A DNA stretch of 64,000 nucleotides from Branchiostoma belcheri. Its lineage: Eukaryota; Chordata; Leptocardii; Amphioxiformes; Branchiostomatidae. This document shows positions 42,801-53,491 of the stretch, one piece after another (within the stretch, counting starts at the first letter, position 1; the number at the start of each line of letters is the position of its first letter). The stretch spans positions 124,975 to 188,974 of the forward strand of contig NW_017803885.1 in assembly GCF_001625305.1 (NCBI RefSeq), written 5' to 3'. The translations under genes were made by a program, and so were the position numbers. The notes under the pieces were generated by a model. It made no database searches and was not told the origin of the DNA. It saw nothing but the letters and a program-made list of their open reading frames with translations.

Positions 42801-45800
42801 AGCTGACAAGGGCTGCTCGAGCACTCGTCAATGTCTTAACAAAAGAATATTATTAATTTAAAGATTGAAACTCAATGAATGAACACAGTTTCATACTCAT
42901 CTAATGTTTCGATTAATACATTACATGTGGTCAATTTAGTGTCCAGCCGTTGATGTCTATCTCCTAGCGAAGTTTACTCCAAGAAAAGTACTCACCGATA
43001 TCACAGTTGTTCCCTGTCCAGCCGCTCTCACAGCTACAGGTGTAACTCGCCACGCCGTCAGTACAGGTTCCGTGTGCACATGGGGAGGACAAGCATTCGT
43101 CGATGTCTGGAAAAAGCACGGGTTATACACAGCCTCATGCACCAGGCGTTTCATATATTTTTATCATTTATTGTACGTAAACCAAACACAATCAGTTTGA
43201 AATAAATCTTTATTTTCATTGATACCAATATAATTAAACAAGAAAAATTCATGGCAATGAAATAATCAAATACTAACTTTGATCACAGTTGGTTCCTCCC
43301 CATCCGTTCCAACAACCACAGGTGTAACTCGCCACGCCGTCAGTACAGGTTCCGTGTACACATGGGGAGGACGCACAGTCATTAATGTCTGGTATGAATA
43401 AAACTAAATGTTAGGTAAAATAAAAAAAAAATACAACAATACAGCCTTTGGTACTTCATCATTAAGTTACTTAGAAAGCTGCTTAAAATGTACGACACCA
43501 TCACCTTTTTGATTCATTTGATTGGCAGCGTTTGATGTCTTCCCTGATTACTGATTGTAATGGACATATCTTGTCTATAATGTATTCTTCTCTTTTGTTT
43601 CATTGAGACAATGAACTACTAACTTTGATCACAGTTGCGTCCTGTCCAGCCGTTCTCACAGCTACAGGTGTAACTCGCCACGCCGTCAGTACAGGTTCCG
43701 TGTGCACATGGGGAGGACAAGCAGTCATCGATGTCTGGAAAAAAAGTGCAGGTATTACTTTCTTCCACCACAGTGGCATTTTGATATAAAGTTCTCTTTT
43801 CTTAAATGTCAGTAACTAAACAGGCACTTTAGGTTAATAAAACAATTAAATTCTAACCTTGATCACAGTTGTTCCCTGTCCAGCCGTTCTCACAGCTACA
43901 GATGTAACTCGCCACGCCGTCAGTACAGGTTCCGTGTACACATGGGGAGGACAAGCACTCATCGATGTCTGGGGAAAAGACAATGTGATAAATCGCAGCA
44001 ATACAGCAGCTTCTGTTGAATGTCAATTACAGAGCAAGGTGATTGTATACCAGTGAAGCAATCGTACTGACCTAGATCACAGTTGTTCCCTGTCCAGCCG
44101 TTCTCACAGCTACAGGTGTAACTCGCCACGCCGTCAGTACAGGTTCCGTGTGCACATGGGGAGGACAAGCACTCATCGATGTCTGGTAGAAATAAAACTG
44201 AATGTTATGTAAAATAAAAATAATTGAATACAACAATAAACCTTTGTCACAAAGTTACTCAGAAAGCTGCTGAAAATGTAAAACTTCGTCATTTTGTATC
44301 CATTTGATTGGCAGGGTTTTGTGTCTCCCCTGACCGGATTATGCAACAAACATGTCTTCTGTATAATGTAATACTTCTTCCTTGCTACGATGAGTAAATT
44401 AAATACTAACCTTGATCACAGTTGTTCCCTGTCCAGCCGTTCTCACAGCTACAGGTGTAACTCGCCACGCCGTCAGTACAGGTTCCGTGTGCACATGGGG
44501 AGGACAAGCAGTCGTCGATGTCTGGAAAAAGTACAGGTATTATGAAGTATGATAATCAGGTATTACACAGTTATACACAACACGTTTAGCCTTTGTCTTC
44601 CACCACAATGGCAGTTTGATATCAAGTTACTAGTATCTTCTCTTAAATGTCAGTAACTGAACAGGTTACTTAAGGTTAATAAAACAATTAAATTCTAACT
44701 TTGATCACAGTTGTTCCCTGTCCAGCCGTTCTCACAGCTACAGGTGTAACTCGCCACGCCGTCAGTACAGGTTCCGTGTGCACATGGGGAGGACGAGCAC
44801 TCATCGATGTCTGGAAAAAGTATAGGTATTACACATTCATACACAACACGTTTAGCCCTTGTCTTCCACCCCAATGGCAGTTTGATATCAAGTTACTAGT
44901 ATATTCTCTTAAAGGTCAGTAACTGAACAGGGTAGGTTTATGTTTATGAAAGAATCAAGTACTTACTTTGATCACAGTTCTGTCCTTCAGGGTACTTAAG
45001 GTTAATGAAACAATTAAATACTAACCTTGATCACAGTTGTTCCCTGTCCAGCCATTCTCACAGCTACAGGTGTAACTCCCGACAACATTAGTACAGGTTC
45101 CGTGTGCACACGGGGAGGACAAGCACTCATCAATATCTGGCAGATATGAAAATTAACAGAAAAAAGAAATGCAACATAAAGCTTTTGGCACTTCATCACT
45201 AAGTTACTCAGGAATCTGTTTAAAATGTACGACACAATAAGTTTGTATTTATTTGACTACATATCAGCGTTTCGTGCCTCCCCTGACCGGATTGTGCAAG
45301 AAACATATCTCCTCTAAAATGTATTATTTTCTCTTTTGTTATATTGAAGCAATCAAATACCAACCTTGGTCACAGTTGCGTCCTGTCCAGCCGCTCTCAC
45401 AGGTACAGATGTAGCCTTGGTCACCACCAGTACAGGTTCCGTGTGCACATGGGGAGGCCGCACATGTAGTAGCGACTGGGAATGAGAGGTTCAGATGATT
45501 TAGATTTATTTCAACCGGCATGTTACAGATGTGACAATGCAACATGATGTCTGGTGAAACTTACAGTAAGACCATTGTCGTATCATGTGCATTATAATGC
45601 ACATAATACAAATTGATTACATATTAAGAAGCTACATTCAGCCTTTGATAGGATAATCATCATTATATTAGTTTTAGACCCATGTTATATACTCATATAT
45701 ACAATGTAAGTCCTCTCAATATATGTATTTTGTTACTACACGCTATACTTTTCAAAAAAGTAAGAAGAAGAAAATGCATGAATTCATCTGTCTTGCTTGT

Positions 45801-47005
45801 GTAACGATATCGAGGCTGCAGCCTCACCTGCACACAGGGCGTACTTGTTGTTGTAGTTCGCTCCCTGCAGGTTGTAGGTGTGAGTGTCGTAGTCCACTCC
45901 CCAGGCGCTGTCATCATACCGCCAGCCAGGCATGTACACAAAGGTGTCATCAAGATGCTGGCACTGCCGGGGGTCAGCGGTTACACACAGTTTAATGGAG
46001 AGGACCCGGGGGGTCGAACAGGGGTAAGGACCGGTACCGACATACGTGATGCAGTCTGAGGTCCAGTGGCTGGAGGGACACCCAGCAGCACCTGAGTAGT
46101 AGCACAGATATCTCATCCCCACCGACGTACAAGTCTCTTTCACGTTGTCATTGGACATCGATCCGTTCACACGAACCTTATAAAAGGCCCAGGTGTCATG
46201 CGTAGCCAGGTACACCTGTTCACCTGAAGAAGGAAGAGAACTTGATGATCTTCAGCTTATTATGTCCTTGAAGTAATTGTTTCAAGTAGTTGGAAAGTAG
46301 ATTTTGACGACGATGACAAAATCGGCTGAAATTTAGCTAATGTATATAGCTTAGCCCGGTATGTTCATCAACTAATGGATACAAGACAGTTTATACCAGG
46401 TAATCCGTATTTAAGAATCATATTGGATCAGGCGCGGTTCTGTACAGTCTCCCGTTATAATTATCAAAGAAGGTAGATTTGCCCCAGGCGCAGTTCTCCT
46501 CACCTCGGCGCAGTTCTAGATACTCGTTAACTATTCAGAACTGTGGCTAGATAAAGCACGGTCATGGTTACAACAGTCCTCCAGTAAAATTCACTCACGT
46601 TTCTAAACTGTGTATACCTGGGGGGGGGGAGGTATTACTAGCTATCTCTTAAATACACTGTTCACAGTGGCAGATATTTTAGCCCAGTGGGTAAAGAAAG
46701 TTTATTGCAATACATGCCCGAGGTCTAACTGCAGGTACAAACAGCATGTATGAAATAAATGTTAGTGAAGATCCCCCCTCCCATAGCCTTACAGCCCTCA
46801 TAATACCAAGACTGATCATACGAGTACGTACTCATTTCACTGCCCATAGTTGATTGTATTTTTTACATATGTGTGCATGGAGACGAAAACCATAAACAAA
46901 CCATTTCTCCTGACTATACAAGTTATGAACACAAAGTGTACACCTACCTTGTGCCGAGGCCGGCCAGGCGACTACAGCCGCGATCAGCAGCAGGAAGTTT
47001 GACAT
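39862..47005 (-). CDS. Secreted EGF/C-type-lectin mosaic protein, paralogue 2
   Basis: Eighteen minus-strand exons: 46948-47005, 45828-46223, 45365-45475, 45026-45136, 44700-44810, 44411-44521, 44072-44182, 43858-43968, 43624-43734, 43278-43388, 42996-43106, 42721-42834, 42120-42344, 41665-41793, 41397-41516, 40922-41035, 40560-40637 and 39862-39977. All introns are phase 1; the total is 2349 nt, 782 aa. Order: signal peptide ([19 protein letters not shown]), the FYKV Cys module (about 20-151; [29 protein letters not shown]), nine EGFs of 37 residues (the last eight are calcium-binding type, nearly identical: [31 protein letters not shown]), one EGF, a split C-type lectin domain (523-640), two EGFs and the Cys-rich tail. 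It lacks paralogue 1's GRPIYV module. The lectin has no EPN/WND motifs, so calcium-dependent sugar binding is doubtful. Exons 5, 9 and 10 end in A rather than G at the donor, giving N at the junction. Confidence 0.88.
40077..40231. mobile_element. Short TTAA-flanked piggyBac-type MITE
   Basis: TTAA at both edges, left end CCCTATCTAGACTGGGG, right end TAGGG. The body matches the start of the larger element at 53496 (CTAAAAGTGCCCG.GCCAACTTTGATGTC). It lies in the last intron of lectin paralogue 2 and looks internally deleted. Confidence 0.65.
44958..44996 (-). pseudogene. Relic of an EGF exon end
   Basis: CTTTGATCACAGTTCTGTCC with a TACTTA donor (minus strand: GGACAGAACTGTGATCAAAG then TAAG) is the 3' 20 nt of an EGF exon plus donor, with nothing upstream. 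It sits between EGF exons 4 and 5 of paralogue 2, as expected after unequal crossing-over. Confidence 0.6.
46240..46940. other. Intron 1 of paralogue 2, no module exon
   Basis: Its right half (46380-46640) matches paralogue 1 intron 1 (36880-37140: CTAAACTGTG.ATACCTGGG, AAAGCACGGT) and its left edge (46290-46325: GATTTTGACGACGATGACAA) matches the paralogue 1 intron beside its second module (35497-35520). The stretch that holds the GRPIYV exon in paralogue 1 is absent. Confidence 0.65.
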
Positions 47006-47225
47006 CTTTGCCTTCTGTTGAGCAGATAGAGCTGGACTGTCGTACGTGTTGGGCCCGTTCTGAGCTCTACTTCTGTAGTCTTTAAGCGAAGGTACAAAGC
47101 GCTGATTGTTGTTGGCCTGAAAAGGGCAGTCGCGAAGTCAACATCGCACCCTGGACTGCAGGGGTATTTACCACCATTCCGCCAATTAAAACGTACTTAA
47201 ACTTAATCATTTTAGCATTAAGCCA

Positions 47226-47302
47226 ACCTGGTAACGGGCGGTGTTGCGGGGACTGGTTAGTTGAGGGGACGCCGTAGTAACGACAGTCCGATTGATGGGA
47301 AT
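47226..47302 (-). promoter_or_regulatory. Upstream block of paralogue 2, conserved with paralogue 1
   Basis: AACGGGCGGTGTTGCGGGGA and CGTAGTAACGACAGTCCGAT match 37468-37548. The CRE and the 32-bp duplication of paralogue 1 are absent here, suggesting regulatory divergence. Confidence 0.5.
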
Positions 47303-47559
47303 AAAATCATGACCTTTCACGTGAACAAAAGATACCCATGTCTTCATCATTAGAAACCGAGATATTTATGTTCCATTACCTTTAAATTTGTTGACACGAG
47401 GAAAGCCAGGACTTTTTCTACATTTTACCTTTAAGTTCTTACATAAAAAATTTCATCAGCAAAGAAATTCAATGTTGACAGTGGGTCAAGTTTACAATTA
47501 TTTAGTCATTGGCAAATAACGTGTATAACGTATACTACATACAACTATGTGCTATATAG

Positions 47560-48640
47560 TCTGGTGGCAGAGACCGATAAGCGTGCAATGCGGTCCATAC
47601 AAAGTTTTTTTTGTTATGGGTTCACCACACCACGAAGTGGTGTGGTGAAACCATATTGCTTTTTCTGATGTTTCTTCTCCTCCTCCTTCTCCTCCTCCTC
47701 CTCCTGCCATATCTTTAAATGGATTCAGCTTCTTCATTTTAGGGCCTAAGATCCTGAAATTTGGTATGGAGGTACAGTGGGCAAATACCCCTAGGCGTTT
47801 TTTAAATTATTGTGATACAGGCTTTTAGAATGGTTTTATTTGAGTTTTTTGGCTGTGTTATAGCAAATGTATTACTGTGTTAGTCTGCCTTGTTTACCAC
47901 GTTTGGGCATGAGTCATCAGAATGGAATGCAGGGCATCAACCAATAGGCATGCAGCTTTCCTCTATACTTCTTGCTGATTGGCTGTTGGGATTTAACTTG
48001 ATTAACACCTGCACAGAAGCATTTCCATACTGACAGTATGTCTGTATTCAAGTGTTTTGGTAGGTATTTCAAGCTTTCCTGCTCCAGCATTGGAATGCCG
48101 GGCATGGTACGTTTTTTTTATTTTGAAAATCAACAGTTTGCATTATGACAATTAAAAATCCTAACCAATAAAGTAGGGAATAGCTATCCAACTGTTGTTT
48201 TAGTTGTATTTTACTTCATATTATAGTTATATCAATGTAAATCATTGTTTTCCCTTGTGTTTCCCATTCTTTCCCTGCCATGTCGTAAAATGTGGTGAAC
48301 CCATCGCTGTATTTGCTCCAAAGCAAATATTGGCCTTTCTAGTTGTTTCTATATCTCTGAGGTGTGCTCTTTCAGAATCTGAATGATGCCACTCTGTCAT
48401 CCTTGGGCAATTCGCACAATATGCAAATTAAGGTGGCCATTACTGAAACTCCAGTTTTCGTCAATATCTCAGTAACTACTCATGGTATCAGAATAATTTT
48501 GGTGTCCATCCCCATGTTTTGAGGGATAACGAATTAAATCAAGCCATTTCAGTAAAGATAGAACCATTATTTTTTGTTAAATATGCAAATTTTGGCCGCG
48601 TGTCAGATGATGAGCCGAGTCACAGAGTCCGAACTTTAAG
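47560..48640 (+). repeat. Interspersed repeat 'GGTGGCAGAGACCGATAAG', copy 1
   Basis: Starts AGTCTGGTGGCAGAGACCGA, GCGTGCAATGCGGTCCATAC, and ends with the module GGTGGCCATTACTGAAA..CAGTTTTCGTCAATATC and GTAACTACTCATGGTATCAG. Copies: 56875-57720 (plus) and 60525-60990 (minus). Includes a pyrimidine/purine tract (CTCCTCCTTCTCC near 47685). No coding capacity; family not recognised. Confidence 0.75.
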
Positions 48641-48671
48641 TGTTTAATCAACTTCCTATCCTAAGACAGCN

Positions 48672-49019
48672 ACTCGGTCAGAGTTAAAACGGCTACGGGA
48701 CTATGACCCCCACCTACTCTCCTGTCCACCAGCAAGAGTCACTTCATACAGGAACAGCTTACAGTACTCTGGACCTTACCTCTGGAACTCACTCCCCCTA
48801 CAACAACGACAGCAGCTCAGTCTCAGAACTTTTAAACAGTTTTTATCGAATTGTATTTAAGATTAGTTATTTGAATATGTGCTATTTTTAGACTTTGTAT
48901 GTATTGTGAATCTGTTAAACTGTTAGGTGTTTGTGCTTTTGTACCAGGATTTCCTGAAAAACAGGCCAGAGTGGCCTGAGTGTGATACCTGGTTAAACAA
49001 ATAAAGTTGAAAGTTGAAA
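48672..49019 (+). mobile_element. LINE 3' fragment (end of reverse transcriptase ORF and 3' UTR)
   Basis: The open frame 48672-48860 codes LKRLRDYDPHLLSC, then YSGPYLWNSLPLQQRQQ and SLRTFKQFLSNCI followed by a stop. This is the typical C-terminus of CR1/L2-like non-LTR elements (LWNSLP..R....L..FK..L). The tail ends in a short repeat AAAGTTGAAAGTTGAAA. It is 5'-truncated; a single N sits at 48671. Confidence 0.8.
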
Positions 49020-49020
49020 T

Positions 49021-49353
49021 ACTTCCCCGCGATGATCTTCCCCTTGACTGCCGCCACAAAACCTGACACTACATGGTTATACGCTTCCAAACTTTTGTAG
49101 TTCTTGAACTGATCGTTGGTGTAGTGACTTGTCTCGAGTACCAAGTAACTGAACAGGTCTGATTGTTCTACAGGTGGCAGGCATTGTGTGTCGAACTGGT
49201 CACTAGGTACAGTCACAGGGTCAATATCAATTACTGATATTTTCTCAACATATCGCTTCTTTACGTGGTTTTCTAAAGAAGCTGCATACTGGGACAACAC
49301 TGGTACTGTTTTGGCAGGCGGGGACGGCAATATCGTGATCGCTGGTTCGACAC
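49021..49353 (-). pseudogene. Exon of a YqaJ/SWIM-type 'KSLEAYN' family gene, cut by a LINE
   Basis: The minus-strand frame opens after a CTAG acceptor at 49354 and codes KKRYVEKISVIDIDP, SDLFSYLVLETSHYT, FKNYKSLEAYNHVVSGFV and KGKIIAGKY. This is the N-terminal signature of invertebrate proteins that carry a YqaJ-type exonuclease domain, often expanded and probably mobile. At AGKY, where the family continues VV-G-V-HS, the LINE tail (48672-49019) begins, so the exon is interrupted. The rest of the domain was not found to the left. The entering phase (1) matches the open end of the membrane-protein exons at 51950. Confidence 0.6.
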
Positions 49354-49359
49354 CTAGAA

Positions 49360-50330
49360 AAATAAGTAAGTACACATTAAATACCGACTAAACATAACTT
49401 TACACGGTGATTTTGATACGCGTGGCAGTCAGAAGACATTGCGCCTTGGTGCTAAAAGAACTCCGATCGATTTCACCGTGTCAGCCCAACAGAATGTCCG
49501 ATCTTAGCACTAAAAACGCCGTCAGGTCCTTTGATGTACATCTTGTGAGATGTTAGCTAATTTTTTTATTGTAAAATTACACCGGAAAAGTACAACTACC
49601 GGTACGCAAAAATGCCCCCCATTCCAACACTGATAATTTACTTCCGCAAACTCAAGGCGATCGAAAAATTTCTGTCGACAAAGATCACAAGCCGTCATGT
49701 GATTTTTTTATGTAAGTCCAACAAAGAGATGCTAGTATTTTGTGTACTTTTCAAAAAAAATTCACGCCGTAAGTTAAAGCGGCGCGGTGAAACTGAAAGG
49801 GCGAGATTAAGAGTAAAAGTCGCCCGCGGGCATGCAAAACTCTAGCATTATGCAACATAATGGGAGGTTGACCCAAAACCATTAATTTTGAACCAGCAAT
49901 CTCTAGTACAAACAACGATTTGCATTTAAAAGAAAACGTAGGCTTACCATTGATTGAAGGTGACCGACCCGCTCCACTGGTTCAGGGTCCCGCTACGGCA
50001 AGTTTGTCGGGAGAGCTCGAAAAAGGAATCAGACACACAGACCAAGGAAACTCGGACAGACACACCGGTGACTCGCACACAGAACTGCTCAAGACACACT
50101 GACCAGGTTCTCTTTGTTTCAATTCATTTATTGAGAAAGTATGACACTTAGGTGACAGACATACGGCTCCTGTCCTCAGTAGGACTCCCGGTAGCAGATA
50201 GCCGCTGAAGTCCATTCACACATACGTTCGTTGTATCATCAAAAGGCTTCCTATTCTTTCACAAAGATGACAATGTGTTTGAAATCCTTTTCATCTTTTA
50301 ACCATCAAAGGCTGCAGAATTATCGTGTAG
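49360..50330. other. No certain gene
   Basis: A minus-strand GTAAGC donor at 49947 follows a frame (DSFFELSRQTC, NQWSGSVTFNQ) that could be an exon, but no good acceptor or homology supports it. Confidence 0.3.
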
Positions 50331-50483
50331 CTGTTGATTTCTGGTGCCGTGCGAACGGCGACACTTTCGGGCCGGGCCGGCCTTTCACAGCCGAGGCGCT
50401 ATGAGCAAAAAACACCCATATGCTGGTTGAAAGACAGTATAGGGATCCAAATCACCATGAGCATAGAGGGTTGGTTCAAATAT

Positions 50484-51000
50484 GATAGTGGGGTTACTAT
50501 ATTGGAAGTCAGTCCGACTTTGGAAAACCTAGGTAGTTACACGTATCATTGAAATGATACAAAAAGCACTCCGAGGACGACCCGACGTTTACGTGTATCA
50601 TTTATATGATAGACACGGAGGGCAGACCCTAATATTCTCGCCAAAGCGTAATTGGATTTTTGGGAAGAAGTTGCGAAACCTTAGCTTATTGGCGCGGCTT
50701 TTTAAGAGCCAAGTGGTAACTCTTCTATTAGCTATTTAAATGATTGCTGGTACAGTGTACCCGTCTCACACATTGCGTAGATATGATAGTGGGGTTACAT
50801 ATTGGAAGTCAGTCCGACTTTGCAAAACATAGGTAGTTACACGTATCATTGAAATGATACATAAGGTACTTCGAAGACGCCCCGACGTTTACGTGTATCA
50901 TTTATATGATAGACACGGAGGGCAGACCCTAATATACTCGCCAAAGCGTAATTGGATTTTTGGGAAGAAGTTGAGAAACCTTATAGGCGCGGCTTTTTTT
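50484..51000 (+). repeat. Tandem ~300-bp duplication with conserved hairpins
   Basis: Copy 1 (about 50484-50690) and copy 2 (about 50784-50985) share ATATGATAGTGGGGTTAC, ATTGGAAGTCAGTCCGACTT, TAGTTACACGTATCATTG and GCCAAAGCGTAATTGG. Each holds two hairpins: GTATCATTGAAATGATAC (8-bp arms, perfect) and, 25-30 bp on, CGTGTATCATTTATATGATA with AGACACG. Open frames of about 60 residues (YVYHLYDRHGGQTL) run through each copy, but without homology. Confidence 0.75.
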
Positions 51001-51945
51001 CATGAAATTTCACTCCGCAACGTTTCCTTCGCTCTTCGGCGTGTAATATACTAGTAACCGAACCTCGTAAGCCGTGACCCGGAAGTAGATGGGATTAGCG
51101 GTATCACGGAAACCCCCATACAGTTCGAAAACCTACGCCAAAATGAGTTCTTAGCTAGCGAATAAAGGTCAACTTTGACGCTACAAAGCTCGTTTTTGTG
51201 TACATGTGTGATCTTCAAGTGAACTTCCCGAGGTTCCCTGACTTGTAAGGATTACAACGACATATATTTTAGCCTGGCTTTCCCGATTCTGACTGCGCTA
51301 TGATAAATTCTGTGAACCATGCTAAGGACTCATTTCGGCGGTTAACAATTGCGCAACCCCCGTGACGTCACGTGAAAGCCGAGAATAGACGTTAATGCCA
51401 TTCGAATCCTCCTCGAAAAATTGTTAAAGACTTGGAGTAGCATTGTCCAAATTAGGCCACACCAATTTAATTTATTGGCTAACGGATTCGCCAGCTTCAT
51501 TTTTTTCTGATTTGAAAAAAAAATAGAATTAACTGCAAAATGCTCATATTTTGCCCTGAACAGTTTTTTCCTACTTGTTACAGTTATTCCATCTTCCAAT
51601 GCAATGGTATCATTAAAAGTTCAAAATCATAAAATTTTGAACCAGCCCGGTGTGTTGACTTCGTGGCTCCTGTCGTACCATTTTGGGCCATAATAGGATG
51701 CCTAGGCCTGTTTTTATTTATTTTTTCGCCCGCCCGCTCCATTATTGTTCTAAAAAAATCCATTTACCAAGAAATTAGTGTGGCCTCAGGGGTATAGAAA
51801 AATGGAAGAAATATAACGAGATAACTTATGGACTTCTCCCAAACGATACAAACTTAACATCCTAAAATTCTCTTTTGGCTTTTTACAGGACAATAATTTT
51901 TGCATTAGGCACATACAATGCAACGAAAGCAAACATAGAAAAGAC
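51000..51945. other. No gene recognised
   Basis: Unique-looking sequence without exon signatures or clear repeats, between the hairpin duplication and the minus-strand membrane-protein exons. Confidence 0.4.
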
Positions 51946-51949
51946 CTAC

Positions 51950-53075
51950 CTGCAAATAACGGAAACAGTAGGATGCTGACCATAGCGAAGAAGAGACCTG
52001 TGACTTTTAGGAACTTTTTACACAGGTGGATGCACTTCTTAAGCTTGTTGTCTTCTCTATCCATGTAGTCTAGCGGTGGACGTAAAGAATAATACATCTA
52101 CTAAGAATAACCTTCTTGAAGGCATTTAGTGGAAGTTTAGGGCGGCAAAACTGGATTTTTTTAATCTCTGCCCATTTACTTATAACATGAAATATAGTAA
52201 GTTAAATCAATCCTATCCCATAAGCATAGTACACTGATATCTGTGAGACAAAAATGCGATGTCACTGACGGAGAACGGTTGCATGTTTTGTACCGTAGGC
52301 TGGTTCTAGCTATTTATGGCTTTTTTTTGTTTTTCAAATCTTTTTGTATGATTTGCCGCACTGAAATCGCTTTGTATGGTTTGAACCCATGCTCACAACA
52401 AAAACGGCCTCACAAGAAAAAAAAAGTGGCAAATCTTATCCCCCCCTAAAAAAATGGACCAAAACAGAAAAAAAAAAAGGTTTCATGAATAGTTATTAGA
52501 AATCGTTTTACCTGCTCTGGAGACGTACAGCGCGTTTGGTATAGTCGCGGCGGCGTGCGCAAGTGACCTCCAATTAGTCTGGTCTTGCTGCTCTGGTTTG
52601 GCGCCTGGAGGGAGGAAAATTATAAAATAAGCATTATTATAAAATACGTACCTCTACCAGGCATCGGGAGACTGCTGGAAAGAGTAGAAATTGGCCAAAT
52701 AGAGAGATAACATGACAGTCCACTAGAGTAGAGAGTAGAGTTTCTGCACCCTGCCTACTGTACTCTCTAGTGTCTGCTACACCTACTCTCCCGGCATCTT
52801 ATCTCTCTATATGGCCAAATTCTATACTTACCAACCGCTCCCGAAGCCTCTATGCTAGGGGCTATAAAACACACATGGTCACAGAATGATAATGCGTGCA
52901 TCATATGCATTGTATTAAAGTCATTAAATGTACAATCAGATAACCCGAGTAAAAGCAAATCTAGCAACGACTATAGAAATAACTGCCCACTGAAAAAAAT
53001 AGATTTTAACAAATTGAGACAAAATCTTTTACCTCCGGTGTCACTGGTCTGGGACTGCTGCTGCCCTCCCGGCAT
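51950..53075 (-). CDS. 5' part of a single-pass membrane protein gene (partial)
   Basis: Three minus-strand exons join in frame: 53033-53075, 52512-52604 and 51950-52069, all GT/AG with phase 1 introns. The 85-residue start reads MPGGQQQSQTSDTG (polar), then QTNWRSLAHAAATIPNALYV, then MDREDNKLKKCIHLCKKF and a hydrophobic segment (VTGLFFAMVSILLFPLFAG) that should be a signal anchor, followed by an open phase-1 donor. The gene must continue to the left. The next compatible exon I can see is the YqaJ-type one at 49353, which would make a chimera, but an unseen exon is as likely. An in-frame upstream ATG at 53168 would add 31 residues. Family not recognised. Confidence 0.55.
52651..52861. mobile_element. 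MITE with CCTCTACCAGGCATCGGGAG ends
   Basis: The left end CCTCTACCAGGCATCGGGAG is the inverse of the right end CTCCCGAAGCCTCTATGCTAGG apart from mismatches. Inner arms ATTGGCCAAATAGAGAGATAA and TTATCTCTCTATATGGCCAAAT also pair. It is about 211 bp and lies just upstream of exon 2 of the partial gene. Related to 28728-28873. Confidence 0.75.
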
Positions 53076-53491
53076 GATGCCAGTTGTCAGGTTTCTGTAC
53101 AGCAAAAACACGTCCTGCACCAGGCACGGTGTTTGTCGACTGACTAGCGAAGCCTGACTTACGCCCACTTAGATTATAGAAATTCAAAGAAAGGATAAAA
53201 GCAAAAAAAGATCTGACAAACAACAGTAGACCAGCAACCAAGCTTTACATGGACATATCTAACTAGTCTACGAAGTGGAAAAGAAAAAGCATGAAAGCAA
53301 GCACACACAAAAAGGTAAACAGCAGTTATGGTACTTTTCAAACTCCATATGCATGAATTTGAACACGTCATCACTTTGGTCGCCAGCGCTTCATATTGAA
53401 GTTATCGAAATCAGTCTGCAAATGCAATCGTTTTTTCCTCTTTGTGTTTTAGAGTGCATTAGCAGGTTGTCGTATATTTGTATTGCTTAAT

